From contig NZ_CP104011.1 of the NCBI RefSeq assembly GCF_025133575.1, forward strand, positions 4,410,965 to 4,474,964: a stretch of DNA of 64,000 bases, written 5' to 3'. This DNA comes from Pseudomonas sp. GCEP-101. Lineage in GTDB: Bacteria; Pseudomonadota; Gammaproteobacteria; Pseudomonadales; Pseudomonadaceae. Both the position numbers and the translations under genes were made by a program. The notes under the pieces were generated by a model. That model saw nothing but the letters and a program-made list of their open reading frames with translations. It made no database searches and was not told where the DNA came from. This document shows positions 55,859-63,765 of the stretch, in pieces (the stretch's first letter is position 1; the number at the start of each line of letters is the position of its first letter).

Positions 55859-57264
55859 GCGAACCAGCCGTGCAGCAGCAGGGGGCCGTCGTCGCCCACC
55901 GGGCGGAACGCCCAGGCGCGCTGGCCGCTGCGGGTGCGCACCTGGTAGTAGTCGCGTCGGATGTCCTCGCCGTCCCACCAGCCGGACTCGATGCGCTCGG
56001 GGCCGGCCAGCAGGGTCGGGGCGAATTCGCGCAGCGGTTGGGGCTCGGCCAGCAGCCAGCCGGGGCGCGGGGCTTCGGTGACGGGCAGCAGCGGGGCGGA
56101 AGTGCTTTGCCAGGCGCGCTCCGGGCGATGGTCGGCGCGGCCACCGAGGTTGTGCACGGCGTCGTCGCCCAGCCGCGCGCGCAGGCGTTCGCGCAGCTGT
56201 TCCCAGGGCTGCGACTGCTGCGGGCGGTCGTCGAACAGCTCGCGGTGCTGCGGCACGAAGGGCGGCAGGTCATCGGCCAGCAACCGCACGCTGTGCACCG
56301 GCGCGCGCAGTTGCAGTTGCTCCAGGCGGCCACGGGTCAGCTCGAAGAGCATCGCCGCCTCGCGCTCGGCGCTGAGCAGGCCGACCGGCATCGGCGTGTC
56401 GCTGCCTTCGTGGTGTTCCAGATAGAGGACGAACCGCTGCACGCCGCTGTCGCGCCCGGCGAGAAAGGCGGCGAGGTCGGCGGTCAGGCGGCGCAGGGGG
56501 AACAGCAGCGCCTGGGTGGATTCTACGTCGAAATTCAGCTCGATGCGCGACTCGAAGGTATCCGGCGGCCGGTAGAACTCCAGGGCCAGCGGGCGCTGCC
56601 CGAGCAGGGTATCGACCTGCCGCAATACCTGCGCCGGGAAGCGCCGGGCCAGGCTCTCGCGGGGCAGAGCGAGCAATTGCTGCAGGCTGCGCAGGCCCAT
56701 GCGGCCCAGCGAGGTGGCCGCGTCGCGCTCCAGGCCCAGGCGCTCCAGCGGCATCCTGCCCAGGTACTGGCGCAGTTGCTCATGGTCATGGATCGCCAGG
56801 CCATCGTGGCCGTTGGCGAGAATGCGCGCGGCGGCCGGGTTGGGCGCGGCGGTGATGCGGTGGCGGAAGCCCAGCCCGTTCAACTCCTCACGCAGGCGCG
56901 CCTCGAAACGCGGCCAGGGACCGAACAGTTGCAGGCTGGACTGCACCTCCAGCAGCAGCGCACGCGGGTAGTGCTGGCTGACCTGCGAGCTGAAGCCATA
57001 GGCCCAGGCGGCCAGCAGGTTCTGCCAGCGCTGCACCTCGCGCAGGTCGTACTCGGCGGTGGCGAAGTCGCGGCTCAAGGCCTGGGCGGCGGTGAGCGAC
57101 TGGCCAGGCTTGAGCCCCAGCGCCCGCGCGGCCGGGTTCACCGCTTGCAGCACGCGGCGCTGGGTCGGCCCGGCGAGCAGCGCCAGGGCGGCGTCCGGAT
57201 CGGCGCGGCCGCGCAGCACGCCGTCCATCGCCAGCTGTGGCAGGAGAATGCAGGCCCAGAGCAT
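55855..57264 (-). CDS. imuB: Y-family-polymerase-like hub protein ImuB
   Basis: This 469-residue protein resembles Y-family polymerases (opening LWACILLPQLAMDGVLRG, then LLLEVQSSLQLFG and RHRITAAPNPAAARILA) but lacks the acidic metal-binding catalytic residues, as is known for ImuB. It links ImuA and ImuC to the beta clamp. The C-terminal tail (QVRTRSGQRAWAFRPVGDDGPLLLHGWFA) is typical. It is coupled to imuC and lies seven bases after imuA. Confidence 0.92.
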   Translation of the reverse strand: MLWACILLPQLAMDGVLRGRADPDAALALLAGPTQRRVLQAVNPAARALGLKPGQSLTAAQALSRDFATAEYDLREVQRWQNLLAAWAYGFSSQVSQHYPRALLLEVQSSLQLFGPWPRFEARLREELNGLGFRHRITAAPNPAAARILANGHDGLAIHDHEQLRQYLGRMPLERLGLERDAATSLGRMGLRSLQQLLALPRESLARRFPAQVLRQVDTLLGQRPLALEFYRPPDTFESRIELNFDVESTQALLFPLRRLTADLAAFLAGRDSGVQRFVLYLEHHEGSDTPMPVGLLSAEREAAMLFELTRGRLEQLQLRAPVHSVRLLADDLPPFVPQHRELFDDRPQQSQPWEQLRERLRARLGDDAVHNLGGRADHRPERAWQSTSAPLLPVTEAPRPGWLLAEPQPLREFAPTLLAGPERIESGWWDGEDIRRDYYQVRTRSGQRAWAFRPVGDDGPLLLHGWFA

Positions 57265-57271
57265 GCCGACC

Positions 57272-57886
57272 TCAGTGCCAGGGCAGTGGGATGGGCCGCG
57301 CCGGCGCCAGGCCGCCGCGGCACTTGAGCACGCGCAGCTGCGCCGGGTTGGCGTCCAGCGCCAGGCGCAGCGCGGCGGGTGACGGGTTGAGCGCTTCACG
57401 CTGCGAGCGGTAGGCGATGGCCAGCGTCTGCCCGGTTTCGGCGGCCACCTGCAGGCGGCGCAGGGAGCGGTCGTCGGCCTGCTGCGGCCAGCACAGCACG
57501 GCGCCGCAGCTACCCGAGCGCAGGCACTGCTCGGCGGCCCAGAGCGCATCGCCCCCCTGGGCTCGCACGATGGCGAGCTGCTCCAGCGCAACGCCAGCGG
57601 CCTGCCAGGCGGCCGGGTAGGGAATGTGCGGCGGTGCGACCAGCACGATGCGCTCGCCCGCCGCGCTGAGCCGCGCGAGCGTCGGCCAGACCAGTTGCAG
57701 TTCGCCGGTGCCTTCGGCGGCCAGGAGGATTTCGCTCAGCGCGGCTTCCGGCCAGCCGCCGGTCGGAAGGGCGGCGTCCAGCGTGGCATGGCCGGTGGGC
57801 TGCTGGCTCGGCGGCAGGCCTTGCGGCTGGCCCTTCCAGACCTGGCGCTGGTGGAACAGGGTGTCGAGCGCGACCACGCTGCCCAT
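57272..57886 (-). CDS. imuA: RecA-like accessory protein ImuA
   Basis: This 204-residue protein is ImuA, related to RecA/SulA, and works with ImuB and ImuC in translesion mutagenesis. It opens with VALDTLFHQRQVWKG, followed by GHATLDAALPTGGWPEAALSEIL (RecA-like N-terminal linker). GGGAGG five bases before the ATG at 57884-57886 decides the start over a GTG one codon earlier. First gene of imuABC behind a LexA box. Confidence 0.92.
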   Translation of the reverse strand: MGSVVALDTLFHQRQVWKGQPQGLPPSQQPTGHATLDAALPTGGWPEAALSEILLAAEGTGELQLVWPTLARLSAAGERIVLVAPPHIPYPAAWQAAGVALEQLAIVRAQGGDALWAAEQCLRSGSCGAVLCWPQQADDRSLRRLQVAAETGQTLAIAYRSQREALNPSPAALRLALDANPAQLRVLKCRGGLAPARPIPLPWH

Positions 57887-57983
57887 CACGACCTCCCGCC
57901 CGCCGCGCGGCGACGGTCATGCACCCGGCGCGAGGGCCGGGGAAGGGAGATGGGATGGCGGGACATGGGATTGCTCGAAATAA

Positions 57984-57999
57984 CTGTATGGATATACAG
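57984..57999 (-). promoter_or_regulatory. LexA (SOS) box of imuABC
   Basis: CTGTATGGATATACAG has the CTG-N10-CAG core of gammaproteobacterial LexA operators with an almost perfect palindrome (ACTGTATGGATATACAGT extended). It lies about 98 bases upstream of the imuA ATG. It places the cassette under the SOS response. Confidence 0.9.
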
Positions 58000-58055
58000 T
58001 TTATCCGGTGGCGTGGAGCCGTCAATGGCGCTTGGTCTGACGACCGTCGGGCTCA

Positions 58056-58560
58056 CTGTCGGAGCGGGCCATGCCCGCGAACGCCGGCGAGGGCGGCGTA
58101 TCGGGCAGGTTCGCGAGCAAGCTCGCTCCTACAATGTGGCGTGGGCTCGGTATTTCCAGGTGGGATCGGAATACGCCGCGATGGATGCCGCGGACAAGGG
58201 CCAGGCGCTCCCGTCTCTCCTACGGGAGCAACCGCCATGCTCTCGTTCTTGATCGTTGCTCTTGTCCTTGGGATTTCCAGAGAAATATCCGCACGGGACC
58301 CTCGGTGTGCGCGGCGGTTTCTCTGGACGTATTCAGGAGCCAAACTCAAAGCCAAGGCCGAGTTGACGGCTCACTGTAGGAGCGGGCCATGCCCGCGAAC
58401 CGCCGGCGAGGGCGGCGTTTCGGGCAGGTTCGCGAGCAAGCTCGCTCCTACAATGTGGCGGGGAGCTCGGTATTTCCGGGTGGGATCGGAATACGCCGAC
58501 ATGGCTGGCGCGGGCGTGGCCCGCTCCTACATGCCTGTTGTAGGAGCGAGCTTGCTCGCG
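58056..58560. repeat. Duplicated REP units and related repeat
   Basis: Two copies of a roughly 130-base unit occur at about 58048-58180 and 58366-58503. Each has GGAGCGGGCCATGCCCGCGAAC, the inverse REP, and then CTCGGTATTTCC-GGTGGGATCGGAATACGCCG. A GTAGGAGCGAGCTTG element follows at 58540. Between the copies lies a segment (58290-58345) resembling part of the 36.7-37.1 kb repeat. No gene is supported from 58.0 to 58.64 kb. Confidence 0.8.
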
Positions 58561-58639
58561 AATCCGCCCAGCTCGGGGAGCCCGTGAAAATATCAGCCAC
58601 ACCCGCCATCGCGTGCGACGCCGGGCATGGCTCGATGTA

Positions 58640-59842
58640 TCACGCCACGACTGGAATCATCGGGTCAGCCGCCGCCAGCGCGGTGGCGCGGTCGGCCGCC
58701 GGTGGGTAGATCCACACGGTGTTGATCTCCGTCTTGATCTTCTTGCCTTCCTCCCGCAGGAAGCGCACCTGGCGATCCCAGCCTTCGGTGTACAGCGCGC
58801 CCCAGGCGCCCAGGTCCAGGCAGGTCACGTACTTGGGCTGGCTGTAGGGGATCGGCGCCACGCCGAGCAGGTCGGCGGCGGCGTTGTTGCCGGCCGAGCG
58901 GCCCAGGGAGATGGCGTGCTGGCAGGTCATCAGCGCGTGGTTGCCGGCCTCGTCCACGGCGGCATAGGCGACGTCACCGGTGGCGTACACCGCGTCCTGG
59001 CCGATCACCTGGAGGTTGCGGTCCACGTGCAGGCGGCCCTGGCGGTCGCGCTCGCCGGCCACCTGTTCGGTCAGCGCGCTGGCGCGCACGCCGGCGGTCC
59101 AGATCACCGTTTTCGCCTCGATGCGCTCGCCGCTGGAAAGGGTCACGCCGTTTTCATCGATGGCTTCCACCGAGGCCTTCAGGCGCCATTCCACGCCCAC
59201 TTCGGCCGAGGCTTCTTCGACCACGGACTGCGAGGTGGCGCCCAGCGCGCTGCCGATCTCGGCGCCGCGATCGACCACGATCACCCGCACCTCGGCCTGC
59301 GCGCCCAGCACGTCGCGCAGGCGGGCCGGCATCTCGGTGGCCGTCTCGATGCCGGTGAAGCCGCCGCCGGCGACGATCACGGTGTTGCGCGCGGCCGATT
59401 CCGGCATCTGTTGCAGCGAACGCAGATGGGTTTCCAGGCGTACGGCCTGGTCGATGTCGTCCACGTCGAAGGCGTGTTCGATGCCCGGCAGGGCGGGGCG
59501 GGCGACCTTGCTGCCGCTGGCCAGGATCAGGCGATCGAAGCCCAGGGTGGCGGTCTCGCCGCGGGCGTTGCGGTAATCCAGCTGGCGGCCATCGACGTCG
59601 ATCTGCTCGGCGCTGCCCTGGATGAAGGTCACGCCCACGGCGCCGAACAGCTCGCCCAGCGGTGCGGCCATCCGGTGCACGTCGGGTTCGTAGAAGCGCG
59701 GGCGGATGCGCAGCTCGGCCTGGGGCGCGAGCACCGCGACCTCGATGTCGTCACGCTGGTGCAGGTCGAGCAGGCGCGCCGCGCTCAGGGCGCTCCACAT
59801 GCCCGCGAAGCCGCTGCCGACGATCAGGATGCGTTGTTTCAT
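58640..59842 (-). CDS. NDH-2-type NAD(P)H:quinone-like flavoprotein
   Basis: This 400-residue pyridine-nucleotide-disulphide-fold oxidoreductase has an N-terminal FAD site GSGFAGMW (9-16), an NAD site VVAGGGFTGIETATEM (about 168-183) and a third FAD motif VYATGDVA (about 287-294). It resembles type II NADH dehydrogenases and related regulatory flavoproteins but is a little shorter and seems to lack a strong membrane-anchor tail. The ATG at 59840-59842 has GGAGA seven bases upstream. It is divergent from the Rrf2 gene. Confidence 0.88.
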   Translation of the reverse strand: MKQRILIVGSGFAGMWSALSAARLLDLHQRDDIEVAVLAPQAELRIRPRFYEPDVHRMAAPLGELFGAVGVTFIQGSAEQIDVDGRQLDYRNARGETATLGFDRLILASGSKVARPALPGIEHAFDVDDIDQAVRLETHLRSLQQMPESAARNTVIVAGGGFTGIETATEMPARLRDVLGAQAEVRVIVVDRGAEIGSALGATSQSVVEEASAEVGVEWRLKASVEAIDENGVTLSSGERIEAKTVIWTAGVRASALTEQVAGERDRQGRLHVDRNLQVIGQDAVYATGDVAYAAVDEAGNHALMTCQHAISLGRSAGNNAAADLLGVAPIPYSQPKYVTCLDLGAWGALYTEGWDRQVRFLREEGKKIKTEINTVWIYPPAADRATALAAADPMIPVVA

Positions 59843-59928
59843 GGTGGTCTCCGACGAAAAGTGTGAATCCAGGGTGGGGTTCCCGAGTGCCTGACATCGG
59901 AGCGGTTCGCTTCCCGGCTCGTCTCGAG

Positions 59929-59955
59929 TAACTACGACTATATTAGTCGTAGTTA
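59929..59955. promoter_or_regulatory. Large palindromic Rrf2 operator in flavoprotein promoter
   Basis: TAACTACGACTA-TAT-TAGTCGTAGTTA is a perfect 12-bp inverted repeat 87 bases upstream of the flavoprotein ATG. Its core CGACT-ATATT-AGTCG (59935-59949) recurs upstream of the Rrf2 gene. This indicates a single repressor controlling both genes. Confidence 0.75.
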
Positions 59956-60139
59956 TGTGGCGCAACCGATTTTTCTCGCAAACTCCGACTGCTCGTCGCC
60001 GTCGCCTGAGCAAAGGTCCCTGACGCCTATCGATTTGGAAAACGCGCAGATGCCCTGAGCTTCACGGTTGGCGGGTGACAGCCCGTCTGACGGCATGCTT
60101 TAGTGCTTATCGGACGCCCGCCGTGGCGCGATAATAGTG

Positions 60140-60154
60140 CGACTTATCTAGTCG
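60140..60154. promoter_or_regulatory. Second copy of the Rrf2 operator core
   Basis: CGACT-TATCT-AGTCG has the same arms as the larger palindrome near 59.94 kb and ends nine bases upstream of the Rrf2-family ATG. It fits autorepression by that protein. Confidence 0.7.
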
Positions 60155-60163
60155 GAGTTTTTG

Positions 60164-60679
60164 ATGGCTTTATACAGTGCGGGCGTGGAGTATGGGATTC
60201 ACTGCCTGCTCTTCCTGACGGACGAGAAAGGCGACAGCCGCGACTCCAGCGTGCGTGCGCTGGCCGAGTTGCAGGGCGTGCCGCAGGAGCTGCTGGCGAA
60301 GGTGTTCACCAAGCTGGCGAAGGCCGGATTGGTGGCGGCCACCGAAGGCGTGCGGGGCGGCTTCCGCCTGGCGCGGCCGGCGGACGAGATCAGCGTGCTG
60401 GACATCGTCAGGGCCATCGATGGCGACAAGCTGATCTTCGAATGCCGCGACATCCGTGGCCGCTGCGCCGTGTTCGAAGGCTCGCCGCCGGAATGGGCGA
60501 CGTGCGGCACCTGCTCGGTCCACGCGGTCATGCTGACCGCGCAGAAGCGCATGGAAGAGGCGCTGGCGCAACACACCGTGCTCGACCTGGCGCGCCGCGT
60601 CGGGCGCAAGGCGCCGCCGGAATTCGGCGAAGCCCTGGTGCGCTGGATGGACTCCCAGCGCGACGGCTCCGCCAGCTAG
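60164..60679 (+). CDS. Rrf2-family transcriptional regulator (possible Fe-S sensor)
   Basis: This 171-residue regulator has the Rrf2 winged HTH (SAGVEYGIHCLLFL, VPQELLAKVFTKLAKAGLV, TEGVRGGFRLARPADEISV). Four cysteines cluster in CRDIRGRC and ATCGTC at about residues 89-119, a region that holds the iron-sulphur ligands of IscR, NsrR and RsrR. It is likely a redox- or cluster-sensing repressor of itself and the flavoprotein gene. The ATG at 60164 with GGAG is preferred over a TTG one codon earlier. Confidence 0.9.
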   Translation: MALYSAGVEYGIHCLLFLTDEKGDSRDSSVRALAELQGVPQELLAKVFTKLAKAGLVAATEGVRGGFRLARPADEISVLDIVRAIDGDKLIFECRDIRGRCAVFEGSPPEWATCGTCSVHAVMLTAQKRMEEALAQHTVLDLARRVGRKAPPEFGEALVRWMDSQRDGSAS

Positions 60680-61296
60680 CGCGCATCGCCGCCGCGCGGC
60701 TTGTAGAAGACGAACTCGTCGGTCTCGGCCGTGCGGATATAGGTCTTCGCCCAACCGGGCGAGGCGTGGCGGTCGTGGAAGTACATGGCGCCGCGGGTGC
60801 GGTCGGTCAGCTGTTGGTTCAGCGCGCGACGGGCGATTTCCTTGGCGAGGTCATAGCGGTTCTTTTCTTCCACCTGGTCGGAGCGCCCATCGCACCACCA
60901 GGAGAACTGGCAGTGCTTCTGCGCCTGGCCCTGCTTGACCACACCGCACACGGTGTCGGGGAAGCCGTTGTGGCCGGTGCGGTTGAGCACCACATTGGCC
61001 ACCGCTTCCATGTCCGCCTTGCCGCCGCCCTTGGCTTCCCAGTAGATGGTCCGGGACAGGCAGGTGAGGGCGTCGTCCAGCGGAGCCTTGCCGGCCGGGT
61101 CCAGCGCCTTGACTTCGGCTTTGCTGATGGGCGCCGGGCTGGTCACCGCCGTGGCCGGATGGGCGACCTGCTGCTCCAGCGCTTCGGCCTTGGTCACCGC
61201 GGCCTGGGCTTTCTCGTCGGAAGAGGAGCCGAGGCTGGCAGCGAGGGAGGCGGGTGTCCACACGATGAGCAACAACAGCGGAACAAGGCGGCACAT
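60676..61296 (-). CDS. SleB-type cell wall hydrolase, exported
   Basis: This 206-residue protein has a signal peptide (CRLVPLLLLIVWTPASLAA) and a Ser/Ala/Pro linker. A SleB-type hydrolase domain follows: LSRTIYWEAKGGGKADMEAVANVVLNR, then FPDTVCGVVKQG and HCQFSWWCDG. The Glu in YWEAKG is the conserved catalytic acid. It cleaves peptidoglycan in the periplasm. AGGTAGG seven bases before the ATG sets the start. Its stop shares CTAG with the Rrf2 gene's stop. Confidence 0.88.
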   Translation of the reverse strand: MCRLVPLLLLIVWTPASLAASLGSSSDEKAQAAVTKAEALEQQVAHPATAVTSPAPISKAEVKALDPAGKAPLDDALTCLSRTIYWEAKGGGKADMEAVANVVLNRTGHNGFPDTVCGVVKQGQAQKHCQFSWWCDGRSDQVEEKNRYDLAKEIARRALNQQLTDRTRGAMYFHDRHASPGWAKTYIRTAETDEFVFYKPRGGDAR

Positions 61297-61496
61297 GTTC
61301 GAACCTACCTGCGCACAAAGAAGCATCCGGCCGTTGCGCGGGTTCCCCGTGGAGTCATCGCAACGGCGCCCTTGAGGCCCACTCCCGTCACCGAGTGTCG
61401 GGAGGCGACTGCGCCTGTTGTCAGTGACCGTGCCGCGCGCCCTTTGATTCAACTTTCCAGCCAGACGGCAACCCCGCAGCCGGCGAATGACGAGGC

Positions 61497-62291
61497 CTAG
61501 GGCAGATGGTGCTGGAGGAACTCGGTCACCGCCTGGAGCACCGCCGGCTGTTGCTCGCGGTGCGGGACGTGGCCGCAATCGGGCAGCAGGCGCAGCTGGC
61601 TGGGGACGCCGGGCACAGCGGTGAGGCGCTCGGGGTGCGCCGCCGAGCCGTACTCGTCCTGCTCGCCATGCAGGCTGAGGATCGGGCAGCGTACCTGCGC
61701 CAATTCGGCATCCAGGTTCCAGTCGCTGAAGTCGTCCGACAACCAGGTATCGACCCACGCGCGCAGCACCCAGAAGGCCTTGTCGTCGTGGTACTTCCGC
61801 AGGCGCTCCAATTGACCCTCGCGGGCGAACTCCAATTCCGCCGCGCGGATGCCGTCGCGGGTCCGGTGCTCGACGAATGCCTGCGCGGACTCGGTGATCA
61901 GCACCGCGCAGGCCTGCCCATGCTGCGCCGCGCAGGCCACGGCCATGGCGCCGCCGACGCTGTGGCCGAACACCACGCAGCGCTCGAAGCCGAAGTGCTG
62001 TCGCAGCAGGGGGAAGAAGCGCCGCGCCTCGTCGTCGATGAAATCCAGCGGCAGGGCGCCGGGGTAGCGCTCGGAGCGGCCGAAGCCCAGGCGGTCGTAG
62101 GCGATCACCTGGCGGCCGGTGGCGTGCGCCAGGTGCTCCGGGAAATCGCGCCACAAGGTCACGCAGCCCAGCGAGTCATGCAGCAGCAGGATCGGCTCGC
62201 CGTGCGCGCCGGCAGGTGTCCAGTCCTGGGCGAACAGCTGGCCCTGGTCGCTGCCGATCCAGTGTTCTCGGGTGCTGATGGCAGACGGCAT
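61497..62291 (-). CDS. Alpha/beta hydrolase
   Basis: This 264-residue alpha/beta hydrolase has the nucleophile elbow GHSVGG (about 109-114), the acid residue near LHGEQDEYG and the catalytic His in DCGHVPHREQ. The oxyanion segment is LLLHDSLG. The overall pattern resembles small carboxylesterases or lactonases. No signal peptide; cytoplasmic. The substrate is unknown. The ATG is at 62289-62291. Confidence 0.88.
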   Translation of the reverse strand: MPSAISTREHWIGSDQGQLFAQDWTPAGAHGEPILLLHDSLGCVTLWRDFPEHLAHATGRQVIAYDRLGFGRSERYPGALPLDFIDDEARRFFPLLRQHFGFERCVVFGHSVGGAMAVACAAQHGQACAVLITESAQAFVEHRTRDGIRAAELEFAREGQLERLRKYHDDKAFWVLRAWVDTWLSDDFSDWNLDAELAQVRCPILSLHGEQDEYGSAAHPERLTAVPGVPSQLRLLPDCGHVPHREQQPAVLQAVTEFLQHHLP

Positions 62292-62344
62292 GCGGCTCTC
62301 CAGTGCGAGGTGACGGGCGGGTCATGGTAGGGCCGATGGTGTCC

Positions 62345-62687
62345 TAAGAAAACCTTAAGCCAGCCGGGGGATGATGACGACTCGCGGCCGGAGCTGTCCC
62401 GGGCAGTGCTCACACCGGGTCCGGTCGCTTTTTTTGAATCTGAAGAGGAGTCCTGCCTTGGACACTTGCCCTGGTCGATTGCGACAGGTCTGAACAGCGA
62501 GCCGTCCGGCAGAACCCTGCCCCTGTCTCGCTGCGTTGCGGACAGTGGCGAGACGCATCCTTGCGGATGACGTTTCACCTTTCCCCTGCGGGGCCACCCG
62601 GCCCTTCGCTCCCTCGCAATCCATCCCCCGAATGCGCGCCGCCCGGCCGGCGCATGGAGCGGCCAAGCGCCGCGAACGAGGTGGAAC
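62345..62687. other. Leader/intergenic region upstream of mgtC
   Basis: About 340 bases lie between the divergent alpha/beta hydrolase and mgtC genes. The last 120 bases can be read as a proline-rich short frame (ATG at 62567, nine Pro in the first 28 codons) that runs on into mgtC out of frame. In Salmonella the mgtC leader encodes such a peptide, but no conserved structure was recognised here. Confidence 0.4.
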
Positions 62688-63392
62688 ATGGATTGGAAAA
62701 TCTTCCTGCTGCGGGTCGCCGCGGCACTCCTGCTGGGCGCCCTGATCGGCGCCGAACGCCAACTGCGCCAGCGCCTCACCGGCCTGCGCACCAACGCGCT
62801 GGTCAGCACCGGCGCCTGCCTGTTCGTGCTGATGACGCAGGCCATGCCGGGGCTCTCGGCGGATGCCCCGCGCATCGCCGCCTACGTGGTCTCGGGGATC
62901 GGCTTCCTGGGTGGCGGCGTGATCATGCGCGACGGCCTGAACGTGCGCGGCCTGAACACCGCCGCCACGCTCTGGTGCACGGCCGCCATCGGTGTGCTGT
63001 GCAGCATGGGGCTGCTGCTGGAGGCCGCGCTGGGCAGTGTGGTGGTGCTCTGCGCCAACATCCTGCTGCGCGACATCGCCCAGCGCATCAATCACCAGGA
63101 CGTGGTGCCGGCCAGCGAGGCGGAGCAGCGTTATGGCGTCGCCATCGTTTGCCGCGCCGAGGATGAAATCCAGGTACGTAGCCTGATGTTGCACAGCCTT
63201 GACAGCAGCGAGCTGCGCCTGCAATCGCTGCACAGCGAAGACCAGGCCAACCCGGCGAAACTGGAGGTGCGCGCCGAACTGCTCGGTGGCCACGGCGCTG
63301 CCGGGCAACTGGAGCGCATGGTCAGCCGCATCAGCCTGGAGAAGGGTGTCAGCTCGGTGCGCTGGCAGCTGTTCGAGCTGGCCAGCGATTGA
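62688..63392 (+). CDS. mgtC: MgtC/SapB family membrane protein
   Basis: This 234-residue protein has the MgtC N-terminal membrane domain with four to five helices and the conserved GLRTNALVSTGACLFV, GIGFLGGGVIMRDG and RGLNTAATLWCTAAIG motifs. A C-terminal ACT-like cytoplasmic domain (LMLHSLDSSELRLQ...) follows. MgtC helps cells cope with low magnesium and inhibits the F-type ATP synthase in Salmonella. The size matches the Pseudomonas MgtC protein. A ribosome site is weak; the start gives the standard MDWKIFLLR opening. Confidence 0.88.
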   Translation: MDWKIFLLRVAAALLLGALIGAERQLRQRLTGLRTNALVSTGACLFVLMTQAMPGLSADAPRIAAYVVSGIGFLGGGVIMRDGLNVRGLNTAATLWCTAAIGVLCSMGLLLEAALGSVVVLCANILLRDIAQRINHQDVVPASEAEQRYGVAIVCRAEDEIQVRSLMLHSLDSSELRLQSLHSEDQANPAKLEVRAELLGGHGAAGQLERMVSRISLEKGVSSVRWQLFELASD

Positions 63393-63418
63393 AACCGAGT
63401 TGCGCCAATGGGCTTTTC

Positions 63419-63740
63419 GTAGGAGCGAGCTTGCTCGCGAACCCTTGGCTCTGGAGCTGAGCTGTTCGCGAGCAAGCTCGCTCCTACACTGACGGTTTCG
63501 TGATGCAATCTCGCGTAGTAGTGACTGTCTTCTCTCTGGCAAGTTTGTGCCGACGTTCTCCCCCTCACCCCAGCCCTCTCCCAGAGGGAGAGGGAGCAGA
63601 TTGTGCCGGCTGACGCTGCAGTTTCATCCTGCACCGAAGGGTCTCTCCCCCTCTGAGCGGGGCGCGCAGCCAGGGTTGGGGTGGGCCCGAGCGCTGGGGT
63701 ATCACTGTAGGAGCGGACTCTGTCCGCGATGGCCTCCGTC
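63419..63740. repeat. REP pair, CTCTCCC repeats and partial REP
   Basis: A REP pair (63419-63487), a CCCTCTCCC/GGGAGAGGG block (about 63559-63680) and a partial GTAGGAGCGGACTCTGTCCGC (63706-63727) fill the gap after mgtC. No gene is seen. Confidence 0.85.
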
Positions 63741-63765
63741 CGCTTTGAGTTGGCCTCTTGCGGAC

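Noticed and set aside
55008..56333. 441-codon minus-strand frame across the imuB/imuC junction
   Set aside because: It is a third frame over two confidently identified genes and has no motif of its own.
60676..62154. 492-codon frame covering the SleB gene and part of the alpha/beta hydrolase region
   Set aside because: Only the last 206 codons carry a signal peptide and hydrolase domain; the rest is the neighbour's gene out of frame.
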